Shown here: in pieces, positions 45,766 to 55,115 of the stretch
Position numbering within the stretch: position 1 is the first letter of the stretch
How the letters are laid out: the number at the start of each line of letters is the position of its first letter
Origin: Ignavibacteriales bacterium
Lineage (GTDB): Bacteria; Bacteroidota; Ignavibacteria; UBA10030
NCBI GenBank assembly: GCA_026390595.1
Contig: JAPLFQ010000023.1
Coordinates: forward strand, 186,001 to 250,000
Direction: 5' to 3'
Length of the DNA: 64,000 bases
Notes under the pieces: model-generated
Told to the model about the DNA's origin: nothing
Database searches by the model: none
What the model saw: the letters and a program-made list of their open reading frames with translations, nothing else
Made by a program: the position numbers and the translations under genes

Positions 45766-45914
45766 GGTGAAGTTTCCCACACCCCTCTGCTGTGTGTTGC
45801 GCAGAGCATGATGTATGCGAGAGCGGTTCTCCGCCATCTTTCTTGCATTTGCCTCAACTCTTGTTTACTTTTTCCGTGGTTCAATGAGTACACCCCATCA
45901 ACACCGGCCTGAGC

Positions 45915-47123
45915 ATGAGCGAACTAACCCCCCGGGATGACATCAAGAAATCGGTGAGTGAGATTCTCAAGCGCGTGGATCGTTTGATCCGGGCGGGCGA
46001 GGTCGATCAGGCGATGCGGGAGATTATCCAGGCGAAGGACATCGATCCGAAGAACGTGTACATCTTCGCCTACGAGGAACGCATTACATACCTGAAAGAG
46101 GAGCACGAGAAGCACAAGCAGCAGGAGCAAACCAGGCATGCGGCCGAGGAAGCCGCCAGGAGACGGGACGGCGAGGCCAAGAAGAGAGCGGAAGAAGCGA
46201 TCCGTCAGATCGACGAAGCCCGGAGAGCAGAAGCCGCCAGACAAGCGCGGGCATACTCACCCGGGGTGAGCCCATCCCCGCCCGTGAGACAAGAAGCGCG
46301 CCCTTCAATTGAGAAACTTGAACAGGAGCTGCGTGATCTCGAGGCGGATATTCAGAAAAAGGAGACCGAGGCACGCAGGCTGCAGCAAAGCGCTACCCCT
46401 TCACCGGAGCAGCTGGAGCAGTACCAGAAAGAGCTCGCCCGGGCTTGGGAGGACGGTGCCCTTACGCCCCTCGAGGAAGAACAGCTCAAAGAGCTTCGCA
46501 TGCATTTGGGAATTGGCATCCAAGACCATAGCCACCTGACAAAAAGAGTTCAATTGGATGCCTACAGAACTGCGTTTCGTGGAGCTTGGTCCACGGGCGC
46601 CATCACTCCGGAACGGTTTTCCGACCTTGCCGACATGCGCAAGCGGTTCCACATCTCAACGGAAGAGTCCGATCGGCTTGAAGCTGAAATTCTCTGGGAA
46701 GCGCGGTCGGCAAGCCAATCTGCCACCTTGCTAATCGTTGATGATGATGTGAAACTGCTCAACCTCGTCAGCGACATTCTCCGGGAGGCGAACTACGTCG
46801 TGCGTGCATTTACCACTTCGGACGAAGCGTTCAAGTTTCTGAAAGAAAGCACTCCCGACATGATCATCTCTGACATCAACCTGGAAACCTCCACCATGGG
46901 GGGCTTCACATTCTACGAAAAAGTGCGCGAGATGGATCACCTGCAGAATGTGCCGTTCATTTTTCTCAGCGGGCTGACGGATGAAGTATTGATTCGGACG
47001 GGGAAAGAACTCGGCGTCGACGACTATCTCACCAAGCCGTTTTCCGACGAAACGCTGCTTGCAACAATTAAAGGAAAGCTGAAGAGGTTCAAGAAGCTTT
47101 CGCAGACATCGAAAAAGAAGTAG
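45915..47123 (+). CDS. Response regulator with long N-terminal coiled coil and C-terminal receiver
   Basis: The 402-residue protein reverses the usual order. Residues 1-60 are a helical repeat-like segment ('RLIRAGEVDQAMREIIQAKD'), 60-165 a charged Glu/Arg/Ala coiled coil with a Pro-rich break near 115-125. Then come two similar helical hairpins at ~171-203 ('ELARAWEDGALTPLEEEQLK') and ~216-250 ('AFRGAWSTGAITPERFSDLA'). The receiver spans ~271-390, with acidic pair Asp276/Asp277, phosphoacceptor Asp320 ('ISDINLE') and Lys374 ('LTKPF'). There is no DNA-binding or enzymatic output domain. The partner kinase is unknown. Confidence 0.88.
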   Translation: MSELTPRDDIKKSVSEILKRVDRLIRAGEVDQAMREIIQAKDIDPKNVYIFAYEERITYLKEEHEKHKQQEQTRHAAEEAARRRDGEAKKRAEEAIRQIDEARRAEAARQARAYSPGVSPSPPVRQEARPSIEKLEQELRDLEADIQKKETEARRLQQSATPSPEQLEQYQKELARAWEDGALTPLEEEQLKELRMHLGIGIQDHSHLTKRVQLDAYRTAFRGAWSTGAITPERFSDLADMRKRFHISTEESDRLEAEILWEARSASQSATLLIVDDDVKLLNLVSDILREANYVVRAFTTSDEAFKFLKESTPDMIISDINLETSTMGGFTFYEKVREMDHLQNVPFIFLSGLTDEVLIRTGKELGVDDYLTKPFSDETLLATIKGKLKRFKKLSQTSKKK

Positions 47124-47206
47124 CAACCCCGCCTTGCAGGGAATTCCCCTCTTCCCTTGCCTTCGCATCCTACCCTCACGGTGAAGCACTCATGGACAAC
47201 TGGTAG

Positions 47207-48307
47207 CTATCGCCCGAACACCCGCAGAGCCTCTTTGTCGAGCTTCGGAAGATCGTTATCTCTCCTGCACAACTCGCTGTACTTCTCAAAGAAATCTCCT
47301 GCCCCCTTGCGCACAGTCTCCGTCAACGCCGGTCGCCCCAATCTCTTTTCGATTTCATACGCGATCCGCAATCCCGCTGTAGCTCCATAGTTTCCCTCGA
47401 ACGACCCGGAGAGATTCGAGTTCATGATCAGGTCCCGTGTCCTCCCAGGTGTTACCCCGGGTGATTGGAGTTCGAGCATTGCGCCATTGAGCTTTTCCAC
47501 AGCGCGGGCGGTCACATCGAACCACTGCGGCGGAGGATCCTCCCCTCCGTCCCGGATCTCCATCGAAAGAAAGTACGCAATTCCCTCATTGTGGACGAGG
47601 TTCGCGAGTGCCGCCACAGGACTGTTCGCATCAAGATCACCGGATCGATATGCGCCATACACTGCGTGGAAACATTCATGAGCGAGAATGCTCAAGACCT
47701 GGATGAACTCCTGTTCGACGCCGGTTCCACGCATCAAACACCGACTCAGGTTCAGCACGATGACCTGTTCTCCCTGATCGCCGCCAACGAAGACAGGGAC
47801 GTTCTCTTTCCACACTACGCGCCGGACAAACGCCGCGGCTTTTTCGTTCCCCATGGCGACCACGAAAACCGGGATCGAGACAGAGACATTCGCATCAGCC
47901 GGGAACAGCGAAGAAATCGTCGCAACTACGCGTCGGTCGAGACGCCTTCTTTTTGTCTCCGCCAGCAGTTTCTTCAACTCGCTCAGGCGAGTCACCGCTG
48001 TCTTCAGACCGTAGACATCATCCGGGCTGTTGTACGTGTCGCGCGCCAGTTCGAGCGCTCGCTCAAAATCATCGACCGGACGCACCGTCCGCGCGAGCAG
48101 ACGGCTGGTGGCCGCAGCGATCTGGTTTCCCTTCTGCGCTGCCACCCTCCCTGCATTGCCGCTTCTCCTCTCGAAGAAATCGAGCATTTCATCCGTTGAA
48201 GAGTAGTCAACCCGGAGGGTGACATCAAAACGGGGATTGGTCTGCCCGCGGGAAAGAGACGGGAGAAAGAGGAAAAGCAAGAGGACCGCATGAATTATCG
48301 ATCGCAT
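47207..48307 (-). CDS. Secreted zinc metalloprotease-like protein (HExxH, DUF5700/DUF2268-like)
   Basis: From the ATG at 48307 the 366-residue product has a signal peptide ('IIHAVLLLFLFLPSLSRGQ'). 'LAHECFHAVYGAYRSGD' near residues 207-223 is an HExxH zinc site, and 'VHNEGIAYFLSMEI' about 35 residues later supplies the third ligand Glu, a gluzincin arrangement. Substrates are unknown. The longer open frame upstream runs through a repeat element and is not family-like. It may be the last gene of the operon that begins with the HisC-like gene, but a ~130-base gap holding a repeat separates it from the phosphoesterase gene. Confidence 0.72.
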   Translation of the reverse strand: MRSIIHAVLLLFLFLPSLSRGQTNPRFDVTLRVDYSSTDEMLDFFERRSGNAGRVAAQKGNQIAAATSRLLARTVRPVDDFERALELARDTYNSPDDVYGLKTAVTRLSELKKLLAETKRRRLDRRVVATISSLFPADANVSVSIPVFVVAMGNEKAAAFVRRVVWKENVPVFVGGDQGEQVIVLNLSRCLMRGTGVEQEFIQVLSILAHECFHAVYGAYRSGDLDANSPVAALANLVHNEGIAYFLSMEIRDGGEDPPPQWFDVTARAVEKLNGAMLELQSPGVTPGRTRDLIMNSNLSGSFEGNYGATAGLRIAYEIEKRLGRPALTETVRKGAGDFFEKYSELCRRDNDLPKLDKEALRVFGR

Positions 48308-48348
48308 CGAGTTTCTTAGAGACTGCATCCCGAGGAAACCGGAAAAGA

Positions 48349-48425
48349 GCTCACGCAAAGACGCAAAGCCGCCAAGAGAATAAACTGGAGGTCTTTTCTT
48401 TGCGCCCTTCGCGACTTTGCGTGAA
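48349..48425. repeat. Imperfect inverted repeat built on ACGCAAAG words
   Basis: The left arm (48349-48380) contains ACGCAAAG twice in tandem, and the right arm (48389-48425) is its approximate complement, ending in CTTTGCGTGAAA. It lies between two same-strand genes and looks like a dispersed intergenic element able to fold in RNA. Confidence 0.6.
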
Positions 48426-48440
48426 ATACCTTGCCGCGCC

Positions 48441-50789
48441 TCAGTCATCATCCTCCACGATTGACGCCCGGGAGAAAATGGAATACCGCGGAGCGGGCAT
48501 CTGCGTTCCTTTGATGGAGCGCCACACGATCTCGTTGAATTCACGATCCGGGACCGCATCTTCGCGACGGAGATTGAACTTCTCCATCCGGGATTGCCCG
48601 TAGCTTTTGTCTTTGTTCTTCTCGCTCAGGTCATGCCGGGGTTGTTCAACGACGTACGGGGTCAGGTCGGGTTTCACGGAGAATGCGCCGAACATCGGAG
48701 TCGCCCCTGCGTCATACTGGCTCATCGGCGGGAGACCGAGAATCAACTCGATGCTCCGCAGCATCGATGCTGTGCTGTACAATGTATGATCCACGCCGCG
48801 TCCCTTCGTGTACGGGCTTATGACGAGCCCTACAGAGCGGTGGGCATCGACGTGATCGGAACCGTTTTGAGCGTCGTCTTCCACGACAAAGATCGCTGTC
48901 TCTTTCCAGTATGGACTTTTCGACAACCGCTCAACGATGAGGCCCAGAGCGTAGTCATTCTGCGCAACATACGCTTTGGGCGTCAACGCGCCTTTGCGCG
49001 TGCCGGCAGTATGATCATTCGGAAGGTGCATAATGCAGAGACTCGGGAGCTTTCCGTTCTTCTCGAATTCCGTCAGTTCTTTTTCCCACGCTTTGTAGCG
49101 ATCGACGTCGGAGTATTCAAGGTCCCAGCCGCGATAGGAAGGCGAGAAATTCTTGCCGATCGCGGGATCGCGCGGCTTCGCCGGTTTCCCCCCCGGAGTC
49201 GCAGCATCGATGAACTCACCGAAGACGCGGAAACTCACGCCTTTCCGCGCCGCAGCGGTCCAAAGAAATCCTGCTTTCGGCCGGCCTGTTGGCTCCGTCC
49301 CTTCAAAGTCATACTCACCTCCCCGGCCGCCGTATTGAGTGGGCCACGTTTTCTCGACGTAGTCCGTGGCGTACCCCGCCATCGACCAATTGTGACCGTC
49401 TGCACTCACCTCTGAGTTCACGTAGAAATTATCCATCAGCACAAAGTCTCTGACCAGCTTGTGATGGTTGGGTGTTATGGACTCGTTGAACAGGCAGAGC
49501 GACGAATCGCCATTCCCTTCCGGCATGTCGCCAAAGACCTGGTCGTATGTTCGGTTCTCTTTAATGATGTAGAGGACGTGTTTGATGGGTGATGGCTGCC
49601 CAACCTCTTTCGGAATCGAACTCTCCCCTTCAAACGATGACTTCAGGAGAGAGGCTTGTTTGTACGGCGTATTTTGGAACACCTGTTGGCTGTATGCGTC
49701 CAGCTCTTTGGCTTCGGGATACTGGAAGATGGAGAGCGACCCTTCCATGAGGCCCCCGATGTACTCCCCCTTTGGATTCGCCATCGATCTGCTCCCTTTG
49801 CCGTTCATCACCAGGACAGTATTGTCCTTCAACAGCATTACTTTTGTCGGATACCAGCCTGCGGGGATGAACCCGAGCGGTCTCGGCTGCAGCGGGTTTC
49901 GTACGTCGACGACTGTCAGGGAGTTGTTGTCGGCATTTGCTGCAAGGATCGTTTTCCCGTCGCCGGAAAGACACACAGAGTTTGTCGTCGATCCCTCGGG
50001 AGCGTCCGGATGAATCGCTGTCCCCACCGAAGCGACGGCTTTCTTCTTCTGCAGGTCGAGAACCGAGACGGTATTATCGTTGGCGCATGCAACGTACGCG
50101 TATCGGTTGTCTTGCGAGACTGTCACTTCATTCGGGTGATCGCCTGTGAGGCACTCATAGACCTTCTTGTCCTTGTCGAACACCTCGACCTTCTTCGAGC
50201 TCCAGATTGAGACCAGAAGAAGTCCGTTCGCATCGAAGGTGCATGCATAGGGCATGCCGTCCAACCGGACGATCGTCTGCTTTTTCGTATTGAGATCATA
50301 ATAGCGAAGTGTACTGTCTGCGCGGAAAACGATTGCAAGCGTGTTCCCATGCACGTCCAATCCGGCGGCGGCTCCCGCCTTTTTCAACTTCGGATCGATC
50401 AGCTGGATTGAGTCTTTCCCCGTCAACGTACCCTGCTCGAGGCGGAAGGTGTAGACGCAGTTCTGGTACCCTCCCGAAACAAAAAGCGTGTTCCCCTGAA
50501 ACGCGATTCCCTGCCACGCATCCTTCAGTCGAATCGATTGCGTTACTTTCCTTTTCTTGATGTCCACGAGCATCACCTGCGCCTTGGATTGACCGCTGTG
50601 GAGTATGGCGAGAAGCGATCCGTCCTCCGAGAGCGCCGCATTCGCCGGGAAGTCACCAAGCGGGATCTGTTCTCCGGCGGGTGACAGCCACCAGCCATTC
50701 GGGAGGAGCATGCGGTTTCCTTGTTGACTAGGGACCTGCGCATTCAAACTGAACACGAAGACGAAGAGAAGAAGAGAGAGCGTTCGCAT
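48441..50789 (-). CDS. Bifunctional YncE-type propeller / phosphoesterase (alkaline phosphatase superfamily)
   Basis: A 782-residue exported protein (signal 'LSLLLFVFVFSLNAQ'). Residues ~30-350 are a seven-bladed YncE-like propeller ('YVACANDNTVSVLDLQKKKA', 'ILAANADNNSLTVVDVRNPL'). Residues ~390-745 are a PF04185-type phosphoesterase: 'HVLYIIKENRTYDQVFGDMP' holds the Asn/Thr nucleophile region, 'NHHKLVRDFVLMDNFYVNSE' follows, and 'VVEDDAQNGSDHVDAHRSVG' holds metal ligands. This family includes phospholipase C and acid phosphatases. Its ATG is 2 bases after the stop of the CDP-alcohol transferase gene, so a role in releasing or recycling a phospho-headgroup is an attractive inference. Confidence 0.85.
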   Translation of the reverse strand: MRTLSLLLFVFVFSLNAQVPSQQGNRMLLPNGWWLSPAGEQIPLGDFPANAALSEDGSLLAILHSGQSKAQVMLVDIKKRKVTQSIRLKDAWQGIAFQGNTLFVSGGYQNCVYTFRLEQGTLTGKDSIQLIDPKLKKAGAAAGLDVHGNTLAIVFRADSTLRYYDLNTKKQTIVRLDGMPYACTFDANGLLLVSIWSSKKVEVFDKDKKVYECLTGDHPNEVTVSQDNRYAYVACANDNTVSVLDLQKKKAVASVGTAIHPDAPEGSTTNSVCLSGDGKTILAANADNNSLTVVDVRNPLQPRPLGFIPAGWYPTKVMLLKDNTVLVMNGKGSRSMANPKGEYIGGLMEGSLSIFQYPEAKELDAYSQQVFQNTPYKQASLLKSSFEGESSIPKEVGQPSPIKHVLYIIKENRTYDQVFGDMPEGNGDSSLCLFNESITPNHHKLVRDFVLMDNFYVNSEVSADGHNWSMAGYATDYVEKTWPTQYGGRGGEYDFEGTEPTGRPKAGFLWTAAARKGVSFRVFGEFIDAATPGGKPAKPRDPAIGKNFSPSYRGWDLEYSDVDRYKAWEKELTEFEKNGKLPSLCIMHLPNDHTAGTRKGALTPKAYVAQNDYALGLIVERLSKSPYWKETAIFVVEDDAQNGSDHVDAHRSVGLVISPYTKGRGVDHTLYSTASMLRSIELILGLPPMSQYDAGATPMFGAFSVKPDLTPYVVEQPRHDLSEKNKDKSYGQSRMEKFNLRREDAVPDREFNEIVWRSIKGTQMPAPRYSIFSRASIVEDDD

Positions 50790-50791
50790 GG

Positions 50792-51646
50792 CTATCCTTT
50801 CAAAAGAATGGTTGGCCTTAGATACAATCGACGATAGAAGATAGAAACAAACATAATGGAATTCATAAGAAAAACGTTGAGAAGGAGATAGAGTTGAAGA
50901 GCGTTGAACACTGAGCAGAGCATCAGCAGGAACAGCTCTGTCCCGATGCCGATCAAGCCGGAGAGCCTCAACGCGGGCACATCAGAATACCAGCGGACCG
51001 CAAAATCCGGGCCTTGGTCTCCGCCGCTGCACCACCTGTCGATCCGAAGCATCAGTCGATCCTGCCAGCCGTAAATCACCTGAAATATCCGCTGGAGAGT
51101 CACCGTAAGGGCGTCCGCTGTTCTGTCTTCGCTGGTGATTTCTTCCGTAATCCTGTTGACCTGATATTTGTCTTCAAGGTGGAGGTACGACGACAGATAA
51201 TAGACATGGTACGAGACGCGCAGCGTGATACCTGCGAGCCCGAGGACCGCGAGGATGATCATCCACACATTTCCGGTCGAGGTGAAGAGGACCCATCCGA
51301 TGGTCCCGAACACCGCCAGGTTGACGACAAAATCTCCTATCGAATCGAGGAACCTGCCGATGCGCGAGTATTGCTGTTTCGCACGCGCCAGCTGACCGTC
51401 AGCCGAATCGAATACGTCCTTCAGCGTCACGAGCAGACCGGCGATCGCAGTGGAACCAGCTTCGTTGTGAACGTAAAGCCAGGCAGCGACCAAACCGACG
51501 ATCGTCGACGCAATGGTTACCTGATTCGGCGTCACCGATGTGGGGTACAGAATCCAGACGATGAAGCCGGCGATCGGGCGAAGGAGATAGGTGTTGATGA
51601 GCTCGTCCGAGAGGTTGGATTTCAGGGTTTGCTTATAATCGTACAT
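50792..51646 (-). CDS. CDP-alcohol phosphatidyltransferase family membrane enzyme
   Basis: A 284-residue integral membrane protein with about six helices. The catalytic motif is complete: Asp80-x2-Asp83-Gly84-x2-Ala87-Arg88-x8-Gly97-x3-Asp101-x3-Asp105. It joins a CDP-activated alcohol to a second hydroxyl, as in phospholipid or archaetidylinositol-type synthesis. 'SVTPNQVTIASTIVGL' is the preceding helix. It is the third gene of the operon after the PLP enzyme and a cytidylyltransferase-like gene, which suggests those two make its CDP-activated substrate. A GGAG site stands 4 bases before the ATG. Confidence 0.88.
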   Translation of the reverse strand: MYDYKQTLKSNLSDELINTYLLRPIAGFIVWILYPTSVTPNQVTIASTIVGLVAAWLYVHNEAGSTAIAGLLVTLKDVFDSADGQLARAKQQYSRIGRFLDSIGDFVVNLAVFGTIGWVLFTSTGNVWMIILAVLGLAGITLRVSYHVYYLSSYLHLEDKYQVNRITEEITSEDRTADALTVTLQRIFQVIYGWQDRLMLRIDRWCSGGDQGPDFAVRWYSDVPALRLSGLIGIGTELFLLMLCSVFNALQLYLLLNVFLMNSIMFVSIFYRRLYLRPTILLKG

Positions 51647-51664
51647 TCTTCTCCGGATTGGAAA

Positions 51665-52444
51665 TCAACTGCTCGGGGGTGCAGGAGAGAATCCGGGACC
51701 GGCGGCCATCGCTTCAGCGGCCCGGAGATCATCAGGAGTGTCTATCTCCATGGAAGGGAATCTGCTCACATCGACGGCGTGCAGTTCAGCCCCTTCATCG
51801 ATGAGCGCCTGAAACGAGGACTCGTAGAATTCTGTCCTCCCCGCTCCGGCACGCACCCGTTGCTCGATGACCTCAAACAGCCGTCGTGCGATGGATGATG
51901 AAAATACCTCGATGCCAATCGATTCGCCGAGAGTTTCGGCCAGCGGTACCGTCTTTCCAATCGAGAGGATGGTTCCCTCGTCACGGACCCTTACTCGTAC
52001 TTCCTCTTCATCGTGCGTACCTTCGACCCTGACGGCGACCTTGTTTGACGCCTCCCGGCTCAGGAGATGAGGAAGAAGATCGGGCGAGAAGAGAATATCG
52101 GCATCGAGCAGCAGCAAGTCCTGAAGCGGCACAGCGGAGTTTGCCTTGTTCAGAAAGAACTCGCGCGCCATGAGCAGCGAGAACGCATTGTTCGTCGATT
52201 CGTATTTCGGATTGACGACGAATCGTATCCGGAGAAACGGAAACTGCTTCTTCACAAACGACCGTATGGCCTCGGCTTTGTACCCTATGACGAGCCCGAT
52301 CTGGCTGATTCCCGCGGCTGCGACGTTTTCGATCACCCGTTGCAGGATTGGCTTCCCGCCGACAGCAAGGAGACATTTGGGATGACTATCGGAGAGCGGA
52401 CGCATACGAGTGGCGCTTCCCGCTGCCAGGATAACCGCTTTCAT
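51665..52444 (-). CDS. Sugar/alcohol-phosphate nucleotidyltransferase (LicC/IPCT-like)
   Basis: A 259-residue NTP-transferase: 'MKAVILAAGSATRMRPLSDS' with 'PKCLLAVGGKPIL' is the nucleotide-binding signature, 'LLLDADILFS' the metal Asp, and 'FYESSFQALIDEGAELHAVD' with 'EIDTPDDLRAAE' the C-terminal part. The KCLL form and size resemble phosphocholine, inositol-phosphate or aminoalkylphosphonate cytidylyltransferases and not hexose-phosphate thymidylyltransferases. Its ATG overlaps the stop of the PLP-enzyme gene (ATGA) behind GGGAGGTG, and the CDP-alcohol transferase starts 18 bases after it. Confidence 0.87.
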   Translation of the reverse strand: MKAVILAAGSATRMRPLSDSHPKCLLAVGGKPILQRVIENVAAAGISQIGLVIGYKAEAIRSFVKKQFPFLRIRFVVNPKYESTNNAFSLLMAREFFLNKANSAVPLQDLLLLDADILFSPDLLPHLLSREASNKVAVRVEGTHDEEEVRVRVRDEGTILSIGKTVPLAETLGESIGIEVFSSSIARRLFEVIEQRVRAGAGRTEFYESSFQALIDEGAELHAVDVSRFPSMEIDTPDDLRAAEAMAAGPGFSPAPPSS

Positions 52445-53508
52445 CGCGCACCTCCCGGTGCACGATTGCCGTCAAGAAATTCCCCGAGTGCGGCAAGCAA
52501 TAGCCTGTTCTGTTCCAATGTTCCCACTGTAATTCTGATACAGGAGATGAATTCGGGCTCGGTGAAGAACTTCACGGCGAGGTGACGTTCCAGGAGAAAC
52601 CGACGAAGCGGTTCTTTCAGGTCAAGAGGGATTTTCACGAGCACGAAATTCGCGTCGGATTTGAAGAGTTGAAATCCTGCCTGCCGGCCAAAGAAATCCC
52701 CGTATGCCTTCCGGTCCAGTCGCATGGCGCTGCTGATGGTGCTGTAATATTCCGGCGAATCAAGAGCGGCCAGTGCCAGCGCCTCCGATATCCTGTTGTA
52801 GCCAAGATAGCGTGAGGCGAACCTGGTGAGCCGGGTCAGGCTTGTGCCGACTGCTGCGAAGGCTATGCGCGCACCGGCAAGTGCATAGAACTTCGAAAAC
52901 GTCCTCAGCACAACGAGATTCCGGTACCGTTGGATGAGATCCGCGATGTGCTCGTTGGACGTATCGGCAAACCCCCAGTACGCTTCATCGAGAACGACGA
53001 TGCTCTCCCGAAATGCTTCGGAGAGCTTCTTGAGATCGGCATCGGGAAATGAATTGCCCGTCGGATTATTCGGTGACGCGATGAGGACCACCCGGGGTGA
53101 TTCCTTCCGGTACAGCTCCACGATCTCATCGACATCATAGTAGAATGAATCAGAGCCCTCCTTCAACGCGTAGGTAACTGTTTCGCCCCCGACCTCGGCT
53201 GCGACCTTCTGATAGTACCACCATGATTGGGCCGGGGAGAGTATCTTCTCCCCTGGACCGAGATAGCAGTGGACAATCTGCTTCAGCATATCCTCACTCC
53301 CCTCGCTGAGCAGAATTTGAGGCTCAGGGATTCGGAGTTCCGAGGCGAGTCGCTCCGAAAGCCGGCTCTTCACTCCCCGGGTGAAATCGCGCGAGTAGAT
53401 GCTGAGCTCTTCGATACCGAGCTTCCGAAGGGCTTCGAAGCACTTCGGTGAGGGTCCGTAGAGATTTTCGTTGCGGTCGAGATAGATGATGTCAGGCATA
53501 TCGGTCAT
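52441..53508 (-). CDS. HisC/CobD-like PLP aminotransferase-fold enzyme
   Basis: A 355-residue fold-type I PLP enzyme. 'YLDRNENLYGPSPK' at the N-terminus, 'SPNNPTGNSFP' (Asn147/148), 'VVLDEAYWGF' (Asp174, Tyr177) and the PLP-binding Lys206 in 'RTFSKFYALAGARI' match histidinol-phosphate aminotransferases and the related threonine-phosphate decarboxylase CobD. No histidine or cobalamin genes are nearby. Being coupled to a nucleotidyltransferase and a CDP-alcohol transferase, it may make an amino-alcohol phosphate or aminophosphonate. Whether it transaminates or decarboxylates cannot be told by eye. Confidence 0.86.
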   Translation of the reverse strand: MTDMPDIIYLDRNENLYGPSPKCFEALRKLGIEELSIYSRDFTRGVKSRLSERLASELRIPEPQILLSEGSEDMLKQIVHCYLGPGEKILSPAQSWWYYQKVAAEVGGETVTYALKEGSDSFYYDVDEIVELYRKESPRVVLIASPNNPTGNSFPDADLKKLSEAFRESIVVLDEAYWGFADTSNEHIADLIQRYRNLVVLRTFSKFYALAGARIAFAAVGTSLTRLTRFASRYLGYNRISEALALAALDSPEYYSTISSAMRLDRKAYGDFFGRQAGFQLFKSDANFVLVKIPLDLKEPLRRFLLERHLAVKFFTEPEFISCIRITVGTLEQNRLLLAALGEFLDGNRAPGGAR

Positions 53509-53514
53509 TAAGTG

Positions 53515-53612
<98 letters not shown>

Positions 53613-53615
53613 CCG

Positions 53616-54638
53616 CTACTCCACCACCCAGGGTTCCAGCAGGTTCTCACCCACGCCTTGAATGAAGCGTGAGGGCTTTGTCAGGATTAATCCGCTCTCA
53701 CGGTCATACACATTCATAGGGTACGTAATGAAGAGGTTGTCCTTGGCCCGCGTACAGGCGACGTACATAAGCCGTCGTTCCTCTTCAAGATCGTCATCGC
53801 TGGCGACCGAGCGCATGGTGGGAAACCGCCCCTCGAGTGCATAGATGATGAACACGGAGTTCCACTCCAGGCCTTTCGCGCTGTGAATTGTGGAGAGTGT
53901 CAGGAACTCCTCCTCGGGGCCGGGAGATTCAACATCAACAATACTCTCATTTGGAGGTTCCAGGGCGAGATCGGTCAGCAGTGTTTCAACTTCCTTGTAG
54001 CGCTCCGTGATGTTCTGGAACATTTCGAGGTCTTTTTTCCGCTTCTGGTGGTCGTCATAGCGGCCGCGCAGAATCGGTTCGTAGTATTGAAGAACCTGAA
54101 ATGTCTTTTCTGCCGGTGGAAGATTCGGCGGGGCGGCGCGTTTGAGGAGTTCAAAAAGGTTCTGGATGTTCTCCGAATAGTCATTGAACTGCATCCAGAA
54201 TTTCGTCGTCGGGAGCGTTTCGGCCCCGTCACGCGCGGGCAGCACACGGTGTTTGAGGATATCGTCGATCACCTTCTCTGCCGTTCGGGGTCCGACGCCG
54301 TCGACAAGGAGAAGGATTCGATTCCAGGAGACGACGTCACGCGGGTTCTCCAGCACCCTCAGGTAAGCGACCACGTCTTTGATGTGCGAGGTCTCAACAA
54401 ATTTGAAGCCGCCGAACTTCACAAACGGGATGTTCGCTTTCGTAAGCTCGATTTCAAGATCAAACGAGAGAAACGACGAGCGAAACAAAACGGCCATGTC
54501 CTCAAGCGGCACCCCCTGTTCGCGCAGCTCGAGGATCTTCTGCACAACAAACCGCGACTGCATGTTCTCATTCTCGGTGGAGACGAGTTGCGGGAGACTG
54601 CCGCCGGGACGGCGAGTGTAGAGTTCTTTGTAATACAT
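53616..54638 (-). CDS. UvrD/Rep-type helicase, C-terminal part (separated by insertion)
   Basis: 340 residues covering the second half of a superfamily 1A helicase. It opens with 'MYYKELYTRRPGGSLPQLVS', the sequence that should follow motif IV, and contains motif V ('LSTIHSAKGLEWNSVF') and motif VI ('RRLMYVACTRAKDNLFI'). It lacks the Walker A lobe, which lies 470 bases upstream in the other part. The nominal ATG has no ribosome-binding site and is probably an internal Met of the original protein. Unless the intervening sequence is removed from RNA or both parts are made and associate, the helicase is inactivated. Confidence 0.85.
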   Translation of the reverse strand: MYYKELYTRRPGGSLPQLVSTENENMQSRFVVQKILELREQGVPLEDMAVLFRSSFLSFDLEIELTKANIPFVKFGGFKFVETSHIKDVVAYLRVLENPRDVVSWNRILLLVDGVGPRTAEKVIDDILKHRVLPARDGAETLPTTKFWMQFNDYSENIQNLFELLKRAAPPNLPPAEKTFQVLQYYEPILRGRYDDHQKRKKDLEMFQNITERYKEVETLLTDLALEPPNESIVDVESPGPEEEFLTLSTIHSAKGLEWNSVFIIYALEGRFPTMRSVASDDDLEEERRLMYVACTRAKDNLFITYPMNVYDRESGLILTKPSRFIQGVGENLLEPWVVE

Positions 54639-54647
54639 AGAAGAATA

Positions 54648-55109
<462 letters not shown>

Positions 55110-55115
<6 letters not shown>

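Noticed and set aside
52441-53508. True histidine-biosynthesis hisC
   Set aside because: No other his gene nearby and tight coupling to lipid-type enzymes; the symbol was withheld, though the fold is HisC-like.
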